Origin: Alkanindiges sp.
GTDB lineage: Bacteria > Pseudomonadota > Gammaproteobacteria > Pseudomonadales > Moraxellaceae
Direction: 5' to 3'
DNA length: 14,778 nt
Assembly: GCA_030152125.1 (NCBI GenBank)
Contig: JASLIR010000497.1
Coordinates: 1-14,778 of the forward strand
Shown: positions 1-6,657 of the stretch, piece by piece
How the letters are laid out: each line of letters opens with the position of its first letter
How positions within the stretch are numbered: position 1 is the stretch's first letter
Notes under the pieces: generated by a model
The model's input: only the letters and a program-made list of their open reading frames with translations
Database searches by the model: none
Told to the model about the DNA's origin: nothing
Program-made: the position numbers and the translations under genes

Positions 1-161
1 ATCGGAAAAGGCACTAGTCAGGGCTGGTTTTTTTAAAAAAACTGCTGAAGTGTACCTTGCCCGGGCTGGATGATACAGCGATAGCGCCTGTTGACGCAGT
101 CTATGTGATGCTGACGGGCGAATCTATCGTTTAAATATGACAAAAAAATGACAAGAAATGT
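1..161. other. Non-coding stretch at the left edge
   Basis: I find no convincing gene here. The only visible structures are a T7A7 tract at 28-41, set in a near-palindrome (roughly 23-45), and a partial copy of the MITE terminal repeat at 82-95, listed separately. The sequence to the left is unseen, so part of this could be the tail or leader of a gene outside the window. Confidence 0.5.
82..95 (+). repeat. Isolated copy of the MITE terminal repeat
   Basis: TAGCGCCTGTTGAC matches the left terminus of the element at 162 (TAGGGCCTGTTGAC) at 13 of 14 positions, in the same orientation and 80 bp upstream. The similarity stops right after this. It may be a remnant of another copy, a solo end left by imprecise excision, or chance. 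No inverted partner is visible to its left. Confidence 0.35.
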
Positions 162-478
162 TAGGGCCTGTTGACATTTCATATGCGGACTGCGTTGTCG
201 GCTAAAATTGATTCAAACGAGGCGAGAAATGCAGCCAATGGCGAGCCCTTGGCAAGTTTCACAACGAAGTTTGAGAAAATTTTAGCCACAACCTGAGCCA
301 GAGCAAAGCACTGCTTTGCTCGCAGCGCAAGGACAGGGACGTTTTTCTTGCGGAACAATGTTCCTCATACTGCGTTACTCATTGCTCTTTTAGAACCACT
401 AAAAATCGCAACTCGTGCCTTGCACCGCCTAAAAAATCTCCGCTGTCGCAACCTCATTTGAATTGTCAACAGGCCCTA
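162..478. mobile_element. MITE-like non-autonomous element, about 317 bp
   Basis: The ends are inverted repeats. TAGGGCCTGTTGACA begins at 162 and its exact reverse complement ends at 478. Similarity continues with a few mismatches to about 27 bp on each side (left ...TTTCATATGCGG, right ...ATTCAAATGAGG when reversed). Both ends carry TA, fitting a TA target duplication as made by IS630/Tc1-type or some IS5-type transposases. There is no transposase and no usable ORF. The inside is rich in dyads: GGCTAAAATT (200-209) with AATTTTAGCC (278-287), a perfect 10+1+10 palindrome at 301-321, and a 6+1+6 palindrome at 352-364. It lies just downstream of comF. The parent transposon family is an inference and no full-length relative is visible in the window. 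Confidence 0.8.
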
Positions 479-564
479 GTGATGGCTGCTAGTAAGGGTG
501 ATTGCCGAGTTGCCGGACTGGCAAACAGTAAATGCCTGCTCGCTTACAGCTTGGGATAGCGGGT

Positions 565-1200
565 TTATAAGTCTGCGGCGGCCACGCATAGGGCGTCGGT
601 TTGTTTGGCACCCATGTGCAGCAGGGTATGGCTTAAGGAAAGGATGCTGGAACCGGTAGTGACCACATCATCCAGAATAATAAGCTGCTTGTCTTTTAGC
701 ATACCAGCTGCGGACTGGGCCGGGTAAAACGCTCCTTCCAGATTAACCAGTCGTTCGGCGCGGCTTAATCCCTGCTGTGGCAAGCGATGGTGCTTGTTTA
801 CCGGTTGCCACACCGGAATGCGCCAGTGCCTGCCTAGTGCGGTGGCCAGCAGCAGGCTCTGGTTAAAACCACGCTGGGCCAGGCGTTGAGGGGAAATAGG
901 CATAGGGACGATGGCATCTGCATCCGGCCTGTCAAGTTGTTGCAGGCAATAGCTCAGGATGGGCAGAAAATCCAGCCGCTGCTGATGTTTGAATAGCTGT
1001 ATCAACCGGTCCAGCGGATATTGATAATGGCAGGCAGTATATACATTCAAATGCTGCATTTTTAGCGGCTGGCCATACCAGGGAAGGTCTTGCTGGCAGT
1101 CGCTACACAGCAGGCTTGCCGGATCGCTGCTATTTAAGGCGCATAGCGCGCAACGCGGCCTTAGATAGCGAAACCAGACAGACCTGCTAGACATAGGCAT
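565..1200 (-). CDS. comF: ComF family phosphoribosyltransferase-like competence protein
   Basis: This is a ComF/GntX-type protein of 211 aa, close to the usual family length. The N-terminus has a four-cysteine zinc-ribbon pattern (C17-x2-C20, C32-x2-C35). The C-terminal half is a type I phosphoribosyltransferase fold with the PRPP-binding signature LIILDDVVTTGSS at about 173-185. The GFNQS motif near 111-115 is also typical. In naturally transformable bacteria ComF is needed for DNA uptake or handling of incoming ssDNA; its enzymatic substrate is not settled. The gene overlaps the 3' end of recG by 14 nt (or by nothing if the third codon, ATG at 1194, is the start), so the two are almost certainly cotranscribed and translationally coupled. 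The MITE lies about 85 bp beyond its stop codon. The family call is firm; a competence role here is inferred. Confidence 0.92.
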   Translation of the reverse strand: MPMSSRSVWFRYLRPRCALCALNSSDPASLLCSDCQQDLPWYGQPLKMQHLNVYTACHYQYPLDRLIQLFKHQQRLDFLPILSYCLQQLDRPDADAIVPMPISPQRLAQRGFNQSLLLATALGRHWRIPVWQPVNKHHRLPQQGLSRAERLVNLEGAFYPAQSAAGMLKDKQLIILDDVVTTGSSILSLSHTLLHMGAKQTDALCVAAADL

Positions 1201-3235
1201 AGCGCGGTGCCTCGGGCAGCCAGCGTGTTAGCAGGGCGTCACTTTGCTGGGGATATTCCTGCAACATCAGGCCGGCTACACGATGCGCCTGTCCAAGCAG
1301 ATGCTGGTCACGCTGCAAGTCTGCCAGGCGGAAACCCAGCACGCCGGTTTGCCGGGTACCCAGAATTTCACCCGGTCCACGCAACTCAAGGTCTTTTTCG
1401 GCAATCACAAAACCATCACTGCTGGCGCGCAGGGTGGCCAGCCGGGTTTTGCCGTTTTCAGACAAGGGCGTCTTATACATCAGCACACAAAAACTGGCAT
1501 TACTACCGCGCCCTACACGGCCACGTAGCTGGTGCAGCTGGGACAGGCCAAGGCGTTCGGCATTTTCTATAATCATCAGTGAGGCATTGGGTACGTCTAC
1601 ACCCACCTCAATGACGGTGGTCGCAATTAATAATTGCAGCTCATTATTCTTAAAGGCACGCATAACCGCCTGTTTTTCTTCAGACTTCATGCGGCCATGT
1701 ACCAGCCCCAGCTTTAAATCCGGCAGGCGCTGCGCTAAGTCGGCAAAGGTGTCCTCTGCTGCCTGGGCATCCAGAGTTTCCGACTGCTCGACCAGGGTAC
1801 ACACCCAGTAAGCCTGTTTCCCAGCTGCACAATTGGCTGCAACCCGCTGGATCACTTCATCGCGCCGCTCAAAAGGGACGGTAACAGTCTGGATGGGGGT
1901 ACGGCCAGGCGGCAGCTCGTCAATAATAGAGGTATCCAGGTCACCATAGGCGCTCATGGCCAGTGTGCGTGGAATAGGGGTGGCAGTCATTACCAGCTGG
2001 TGCGGCGTACTGCCGGCATTGCCCTTTTCACGCAGTGCCAGGCGCTGGTCCACACCAAAGCGGTGCTGTTCATCAATAATCACCAGCGCCAGGTTATGGA
2101 ACTGGATATTGTCCTGAAACAGGGCATGGGTACCAATCACCAGTTGCGACTGGCCACTGTGGATAAAGTGTTCGGCCATTTGCCGGGCTTTACCTTTCTG
2201 TTTGCCAGCCAGCCAGCCCACCTGAATGCCCAAGGGTTCAAACCACTGGCTAAAGTTCAGGTAGTGCTGTTCTGCCAGGATTTCTGTGGGGGCCATTAGC
2301 GCCACCTGCCATCCGGAATCCAGTGCATGACAGGCAGCCATGGCTGCCACCAGGGTTTTTCCTGCACCGACATCGCCCTGTACCAGCCGCAGCATGGGTT
2401 TGTTTTGCTGCAGGTCACTCAGGATATCGCCACTTACCCGTTGCTGCGCGCCGGTAGGCTGATAGGGCAGGCCGGCAAGTAGCTGTGACAATAAGGTGTG
2501 GCTGCGCTGTACAGGCGGGGCATTAATCGACTGTACATAGCGGCGGCGTGTCAGCAGGCTAATCTGGTGCGCTACCAGCTCTTCAAAAATCAGGCGTAAC
2601 TGTGCCGGGTGACGTCCTTCGGCCAGTTGCTGTACATTGGCATCTACCGGCGGCTGGTGTACGTATTGCAGGGCGGCCTGCATGTCATAGGTTTTTGCCA
2701 GATGTGCGGGTAGCAGTTCAGGCAGTTGCCGGGCATAGCTTTTAAGTGCCTGCGCCACATAGCTACGCAGTTTGGGTTGTGTCAGCCCTTCTGTGGTGGG
2801 GTAAATGGCGGTCAAGCGTGAGGCGGGTAGCGGGCTATCCGGGCTTAGCAGTTGGTATTCCGGGTGGTACATTTCCAGCCCGCGCGCGCCCAGGCGCACT
2901 TCGCCGAACATGCGGATATATTGCCCGCTGACCAGCTTTTCCTTCAGATTTTTATAAACCTGATAAAAACGCAGGGTAATACGGCCATGACCATCACTTA
3001 CTTGTACCGCCATGGAGGGGCGCCTGCCTGCCGGAAAGTCGGCGGACTGAATCACGCCTTCAATCAGCACCGTTTTGCCGACAAATAATTCGGACATGGG
3101 GACGATACGGCTACGGTCCTCGTAGTCGCGCGGTAAATGGAATAACAGGTCGGCCGGGGTATGAATGTTCAGTTTGGCCAGCAATTGTGCGGCTGCTTCT
3201 CCTACCCCGGATAGCTCGCGAATGGATATACTCAT
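1187..3235 (-). CDS. recG: ATP-dependent DNA helicase RecG
   Basis: RecG is a monomeric double-strand translocase that remodels stalled replication forks and branched recombination intermediates. The protein has 682 aa, full length for the family (E. coli about 693). The N-terminal wedge/OB region (about 1-150) is followed by two SF2 helicase domains. Visible motifs are Walker A GDVGAGKT (287-294), the RecG-type DEAH-like box DEQHRFG (388-394), motif III TATPIPRTLA (417-426), and motif VI QLRGRVGRG (569-577). The conserved tail with LELRGPGEILGTRQTG (616-631) is intact. It starts at an ATG 29 bp from a divergent SDR-type gene, so the two promoters must overlap each other or the coding ends. 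A TATGAT hexamer lies in that gap on the minus strand, without a good -35. comF follows with overlap. Nothing looks damaged. Confidence 0.98.
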   Translation of the reverse strand: MSISIRELSGVGEAAAQLLAKLNIHTPADLLFHLPRDYEDRSRIVPMSELFVGKTVLIEGVIQSADFPAGRRPSMAVQVSDGHGRITLRFYQVYKNLKEKLVSGQYIRMFGEVRLGARGLEMYHPEYQLLSPDSPLPASRLTAIYPTTEGLTQPKLRSYVAQALKSYARQLPELLPAHLAKTYDMQAALQYVHQPPVDANVQQLAEGRHPAQLRLIFEELVAHQISLLTRRRYVQSINAPPVQRSHTLLSQLLAGLPYQPTGAQQRVSGDILSDLQQNKPMLRLVQGDVGAGKTLVAAMAACHALDSGWQVALMAPTEILAEQHYLNFSQWFEPLGIQVGWLAGKQKGKARQMAEHFIHSGQSQLVIGTHALFQDNIQFHNLALVIIDEQHRFGVDQRLALREKGNAGSTPHQLVMTATPIPRTLAMSAYGDLDTSIIDELPPGRTPIQTVTVPFERRDEVIQRVAANCAAGKQAYWVCTLVEQSETLDAQAAEDTFADLAQRLPDLKLGLVHGRMKSEEKQAVMRAFKNNELQLLIATTVIEVGVDVPNASLMIIENAERLGLSQLHQLRGRVGRGSNASFCVLMYKTPLSENGKTRLATLRASSDGFVIAEKDLELRGPGEILGTRQTGVLGFRLADLQRDQHLLGQAHRVAGLMLQEYPQQSDALLTRWLPEAPRYAYV

Positions 3236-3264
3236 CGCCTAAGTGTAATCATAGTTTTTATAAA

Positions 3265-4104
3265 ATGCATGTTCTGATTGTTGGTTTTGGTGAAACAGCA
3301 AAGTTATTGGCAAACAACCTGTTAGCACAGGGACATCAGCTAACTGGTTTAAGCCGTCGCGGAAGGCCCTATGCCGGTGTGCAGATGCTGGCACAGGATG
3401 TTAAACATGCTGACTTTGCCACCCTGTTGCCGGTTGATGTGGTGTATGTGCTGCTCAGCCCGGATGCGCGTCAGGTTACAGCTTATGAAGATACCTTTCT
3501 GCACAGCTTACCATCCCTATATCGGGCCTTACTGCAACATCCGGTGCAGCGTGTGGTGTTTGTATCCTCCACCAGTGTATATGGGCCGGGGCAAGGGGAG
3601 CGGGTAGATGAACTTACTGTGCCCATGCCCAAAACAGGCAGCACAGCGGCTGTGCTGTGGCAAGCCGAACAGCAATGGCGCAGTGTATGGCAGGAGCGCC
3701 TGACCATTGTGCGACCCAGCGGCATCTATGGCCCCGGCCGGCTACGTTTAATTCGCTGGGTACAGTCCGCCCAGCCTGTGGATTTAAACCAGTGGACCAA
3801 CCGTATTCATATACAGGATCTGGCGGCTATTCTGGCAGGCTTTGCCAGTGATCCTGCACCGGAAAAATTATATGTTGCTACGGATATGCAGCCGGTATTG
3901 CAGCACGATGTACTGGATGGCATTGCCGCTTATTTGGGGCTTCCAGTTGTTAGCAAGCAGCCGGCACAGCTGTCCGGCAAGCAGCTGATTGCGACGAACC
4001 TGCTGAAAAAGGGCTACCGGTTTTTATTTCCCACCTGGCGGGAAGGCTATTTATCAATTATTCAGCAATCTCTTGCTGATAAAGTGCAAAAAAATGTTGA
4101 CTAA
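3265..4104 (+). CDS. YeeZ-like NAD(P)-binding Rossmann/extended SDR protein
   Basis: The protein has 279 aa from the ATG chosen here. The frame is open further upstream, but that extension would run into recG, whereas this Met begins directly with the Rossmann strand MHVLIVGFGETAK. The dinucleotide-binding loop is GFGETA (about 7-12). SDR-like landmarks follow: VSSTSVYG (100-107), RPSGIYGPGR (150-159), and NRIHIQDLA (179-187). Length and motif order resemble E. coli YeeZ, an epimerase-like protein of unknown substrate. The catalytic Tyr-x3-Lys pair of classical SDRs is not in its expected place after SSTSVYG (the segment reads AAVLWQAEQQW), so the enzyme may be atypical or non-catalytic. There is no obvious Shine-Dalgarno. 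Divergent from recG; no substrate can be named. Confidence 0.85.
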   Translation: MHVLIVGFGETAKLLANNLLAQGHQLTGLSRRGRPYAGVQMLAQDVKHADFATLLPVDVVYVLLSPDARQVTAYEDTFLHSLPSLYRALLQHPVQRVVFVSSTSVYGPGQGERVDELTVPMPKTGSTAAVLWQAEQQWRSVWQERLTIVRPSGIYGPGRLRLIRWVQSAQPVDLNQWTNRIHIQDLAAILAGFASDPAPEKLYVATDMQPVLQHDVLDGIAAYLGLPVVSKQPAQLSGKQLIATNLLKKGYRFLFPTWREGYLSIIQQSLADKVQKNVD

Positions 4105-4346
4105 CGGTAGGAGGAATAATAGTTTTCAACACAGTGCAAAGTGCTTTTTGATCGCTTAAAACGTATTCAGGTGGTATGCGCTTCAGGTGTTTCTAACCGG
4201 CTTATCTATCCTGTTTATAAAGTGTTATCTCTGTCACCGTTTTATATGATCCGGGCAATATCAGCACAGGGTGGTTTAGATGATTAGACCATTGAGGAAA
4301 CGAGAGATCGTTACAGCAATAATATGATTAATAACAAGGACGCATG
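4105..4346 (+). promoter_or_regulatory. Leader and promoter region of the first AdeT-like gene
   Basis: A 242-bp gap with no gene in either strand. A TATGAT hexamer at 4245-4250 could be a -10 box, but no convincing -35 precedes it. An imperfect hairpin (TGGTTTA 4272-4278 with TAGACCA 4285-4291) lies in the presumed leader. AAGGA at 4336-4340 is the likely ribosome binding site for the ATG at 4347. No intrinsic terminator for the preceding SDR gene is evident. Confidence 0.3.
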
Positions 4347-5348
4347 ATGAACAAGAAATCAGGCTTGTTACAGGCAACCGTGCTCACGCTGGGCTTATTC
4401 AGTTTTTCAAATGCGCAGGCACAAACTATCTGTGCTTTTGATTTGGGTGGTGCCTCGGGTGATAATTATGCGTTTTTAAAAGACTATGCGCTTGCCGCCA
4501 AAAAATGGGGTGTTGAGCTGGAGTTAAAAGCGTATAACAGTGAAGATCAGGCTATTGCCGATTTTAAAGCCAGGAAATGTGACGGATTGACCGCACTCAG
4601 CTTTGGCAGCATGCAGTTTAACCAGTATGCGTCATCCATGAGTGCAATGGGTGCCATTCCTACCTATTCAATTGCCAAAACCATGTTGTCATTGATGGGT
4701 AACCCGAAACTTGCTGCAGATATGGTGCAGGGTGAGTATGAAGTAGGTGGCATTCTGCCGATCGGCTTTGCCTACTTTGTGGTAAAAGACCGAAATATCA
4801 ATACCCTGGCTAAGGCAGCTGGCAAACGCATTGGTGTTTTGTCTGTTGATCCGGTACAGCGCCGTATGGCACAAAAGGTAGGGGCAATTCCGGTGGGAAT
4901 GACGGTAGATAATGCCGGTGAATTATTCCGTACCAGTAAAATTGATATACTGCCAAGCCCTGCCATTGCCTTTGCACCGTTTGAGGTATACCGCAGCATG
5001 GGCTATGGTGGCGGTGTAGCCCGGTTTCCAATCAGTTTCCTGACCGGAAATTACATCATTTACAAAGATGCCTTCCCGGCTGGCTTTGGCCAGAATAGCC
5101 GTACATTTTTTGCCAGCAATGTTGGTCGCCAGATGAAGCTGGTAGAGCGCTATGAGTCCTCGGTGCCTGCAAAATACTGGTACGATATTTCCAATGAAGA
5201 TACCGTAGGTTACCTGCAGTTATTACGTCAGATGCGCATTGAGTTTGTCAAGAATGGTACCTATAGCCCTAAAATGATGGCGCTGATGAAAAAGCTGCGT
5301 TGCCAGCAAGACCCTTCCAGTTTTGAATGCGCATTAAAAGATGAATAA
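4347..5348 (+). CDS. AdeT1/2-family periplasmic solute-binding-like protein (copy 1)
   Basis: Secreted protein of 333 aa. The second of two adjacent ATGs is preferred because AAGGA sits 6 nt before it against 3 nt for the first. The signal peptide is clear: a Lys-containing start, a hydrophobic core, and a likely cut after SNAQA, before QTICAF. The mature part has no membrane segments. Cysteines near the N-terminus (TIC, RKC) and in the C-terminal LRCQQDPSSFEC suggest disulfides. It matches by eye the family named after A. baumannii AdeT1/AdeT2 (Pfam AdeT1_2), which resembles TRAP-type solute-binding proteins. Although AdeT was described as an RND aminoglycoside efflux component, this protein has nothing of an RND pump. 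The ligand is unknown, and no TRAP or ABC membrane subunit is next to it. A paralogue follows immediately. Confidence 0.8.
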   Translation: MNKKSGLLQATVLTLGLFSFSNAQAQTICAFDLGGASGDNYAFLKDYALAAKKWGVELELKAYNSEDQAIADFKARKCDGLTALSFGSMQFNQYASSMSAMGAIPTYSIAKTMLSLMGNPKLAADMVQGEYEVGGILPIGFAYFVVKDRNINTLAKAAGKRIGVLSVDPVQRRMAQKVGAIPVGMTVDNAGELFRTSKIDILPSPAIAFAPFEVYRSMGYGGGVARFPISFLTGNYIIYKDAFPAGFGQNSRTFFASNVGRQMKLVERYESSVPAKYWYDISNEDTVGYLQLLRQMRIEFVKNGTYSPKMMALMKKLRCQQDPSSFECALKDE

Positions 5349-5403
5349 TTAGGTGGTATAATTCACATTTTAAGATAATATTAATAAATATATGGCTAAA
5401 ATG

Positions 5404-5430
5404 CTGGTGGGAGCGACTCGTCTCCCCCAG
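5404..5430 (+). terminator. Hairpin between the two AdeT-like genes
   Basis: CTGG-T-GGGAG (5404-5413) pairs with CTCCCCCAG (5422-5430): nine GC-rich base pairs with one bulged T and an 8-nt loop, 56 nt after the first gene's stop. No T-run follows, so it could slow transcription, protect the upstream mRNA 3' end, or act as a weak terminator. Which of these is not decidable from sequence. Confidence 0.4.
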
Positions 5431-5434
5431 TATG

Positions 5435-5450
5435 TATGATAGGAATCATA
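5435..5450. promoter_or_regulatory. Operator-like dyad upstream of the second AdeT-like gene
   Basis: TATGAT-AGGA-ATCATA is a perfect 6+4+6 inverted repeat just after the intergenic hairpin and about 110 bp before the second gene. It may be a repressor site. The same TATGAT hexamer recurs at 5511-5516, where it could serve as a -10 box. No regulator gene is nearby. Confidence 0.25.
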
Positions 5451-5562
5451 TAGGGCATATGGGTTAGCTGGCGTGCAATGAAAATAACAGGGAACCGGCT
5501 GAAAGCACGCTATGATATAGGGAAGTAAGGGTATAAAAACCAGGACTATGGTGGGACAAGTT

Positions 5563-6585
5563 ATGAAACAGCATCAACAACGTGGCGCAGCCAGAACCAG
5601 CGTATTGGCGTTATGCGCAGCATTATTTTCCATAGGTACCCTGTCGCAAGCCAATGCACAAAATATTTGTGTGTTTGATATTGGTGGCAGTAATGGCGAC
5701 AACTTTTTGCTGATGCGGGATTATGTATTGGCAGCCAAAAAGTGGAATGCAGAAATTGTGCTGAAAGCCTATAAAAATGAGGTTCAGGCCGTTGCAGACT
5801 TTAAGGATAACAAGTGTCAGGGCCTGGTGGCCACTGCCTTTGCCACACGGCAGTTTAATAGTTATACCGGGTCTATCAGTGCCATTGGTGCCGTGCCCAG
5901 TAATGCGATTGCCCGCAATGTGTTAACCCTGATGGGTAACCCCAAGGTGGCAGGGGATATGGTGGAAGATGAGTATGAAGCTTCTGGCGTGATTCCAATC
6001 GGTTTAGCCTACTTTACCAACCGCGACAGAAACACCAATAGCCTGGCCAAGGTGGAAGGTAAGACACTGGGTGTACTACCGATTGATCCGGTACAGCGCC
6101 GCATGGGTACTAAAGTAGGCAGTAAGCCAGTAGATATTTCCTACGACACCGCCGGGGCGATGTTTGCTTCTGGCAAACTGGATATCCTGCCGGCGCCTGC
6201 CATGGCCTTTGCGCCGTTTGAAATATACCGTAGCATGGGCGACCAGGGTGGTATTGCTCGCTTTCCGGTGGCGCTGATTGCCAGTAACCTGATTATCAAG
6301 AAAGCCGAGTTTCCTGCTGGTTTTGGCCAGTCCAGCCGCAGCTGGTTTTCTGCCCAGGCACCGCGCCTAATGAATAATATTACCCGTATAGAATCCGGTG
6401 TGCCGGCCAAATACTGGTTTGATATTCCAGCCGAAGAGCAGGTGGGTTACCTGCGCATCCTGCGCCAAATGCGCATGGAGTTTGTGCAGAACAAGTACTA
6501 CAACCCTAAAATGATTAGCCTGCTGAAGAAGCTGCGTTGCCAGCAAGACCCTTCCAGCTTTGAGTGTGCGTTAAAAGGTGAATAA
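5563..6585 (+). CDS. AdeT1/2-family periplasmic solute-binding-like protein (copy 2)
   Basis: Paralogue of the preceding gene. The mature proteins look about 60% identical by eye and align without large gaps. The start at 5563 gives 340 aa and a standard signal peptide (MKQHQQRGAAR, then a hydrophobic stretch, likely cut after QANA, before QNICVF); an in-frame ATG at 5548 would add five residues. Features shared with copy 1 include GDN near the N-terminus, the DPVQRRM block, AFAPFE-YRSMG, FPAGFGQ, VPAKYW-DI and the terminal LRCQQDPSSFECAL. It is expected in the periplasm as a soluble binding protein with unknown ligand. The 200-bp spacer with hairpin and dyad suggests it can be transcribed separately. 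A strong terminator shared with plsB follows. Family call good; function not known. Confidence 0.8.
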   Translation: MKQHQQRGAARTSVLALCAALFSIGTLSQANAQNICVFDIGGSNGDNFLLMRDYVLAAKKWNAEIVLKAYKNEVQAVADFKDNKCQGLVATAFATRQFNSYTGSISAIGAVPSNAIARNVLTLMGNPKVAGDMVEDEYEASGVIPIGLAYFTNRDRNTNSLAKVEGKTLGVLPIDPVQRRMGTKVGSKPVDISYDTAGAMFASGKLDILPAPAMAFAPFEIYRSMGDQGGIARFPVALIASNLIIKKAEFPAGFGQSSRSWFSAQAPRLMNNITRIESGVPAKYWFDIPAEEQVGYLRILRQMRMEFVQNKYYNPKMISLLKKLRCQQDPSSFECALKGE

Positions 6586-6617
6586 TACGCGCGGCTTTTA
6601 ATGGATGGGCAGGAAAT

Positions 6618-6644
6618 AAAAAAGACCGCATTGCGGTCTTTTTT
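6618..6644. terminator. Bidirectional intrinsic terminator
   Basis: A-run 6618-6623, stem GACCGC (6624-6629), ATT loop, stem GCGGTC (6633-6638), then T-run 6639-6644. The A and T runs extend the stem and make it work on both strands. It lies between the convergent second AdeT-like gene and plsB. Confidence 0.92.
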
Positions 6645-6657
6645 ATGGTAAGCGGTT

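Larger units (their letters stand above)
4347..6585 (+). repeat. Tandem gene duplication
   Basis: The two AdeT-like genes are head-to-tail paralogues. At DNA level most of the match is diverged, but a 29-nt block is identical (5292-5320 and 6529-6557, starting AAGCTGCGTTGCC), encoding the C-terminal cysteine motif. Another identical run of about 19 nt covers the DPVQRR codons. The duplication is therefore old, with patches kept by selection or conversion. Confidence 0.75.

Noticed and set aside
28..41. T7A7 tract as a terminator
   Set aside because: There is no GC-rich stem before the T-run; only a weak near-palindrome. It may bend DNA but nothing more can be said.
510..524. TTGCC-GGACT-GGCAA hairpin as the comF terminator
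   Set aside because: Only 5 bp of stem and no T-run on the comF strand.
1207..3088. Several plus-strand open frames of 61-125 codons inside recG
   Set aside because: They lie wholly inside the well-supported recG coding region, show no family features and no ribosome sites; they are antisense shadows.
3187..3264. N-terminal extension of the SDR-like protein into recG
   Set aside because: The Rossmann strand begins right at the ATG at 3265; the extension is antisense to the recG start.
4347..6585. Labelling the tandem genes as RND efflux pump components
   Set aside because: Each has a signal peptide and a soluble mature domain; no transmembrane helices or RND motifs exist.
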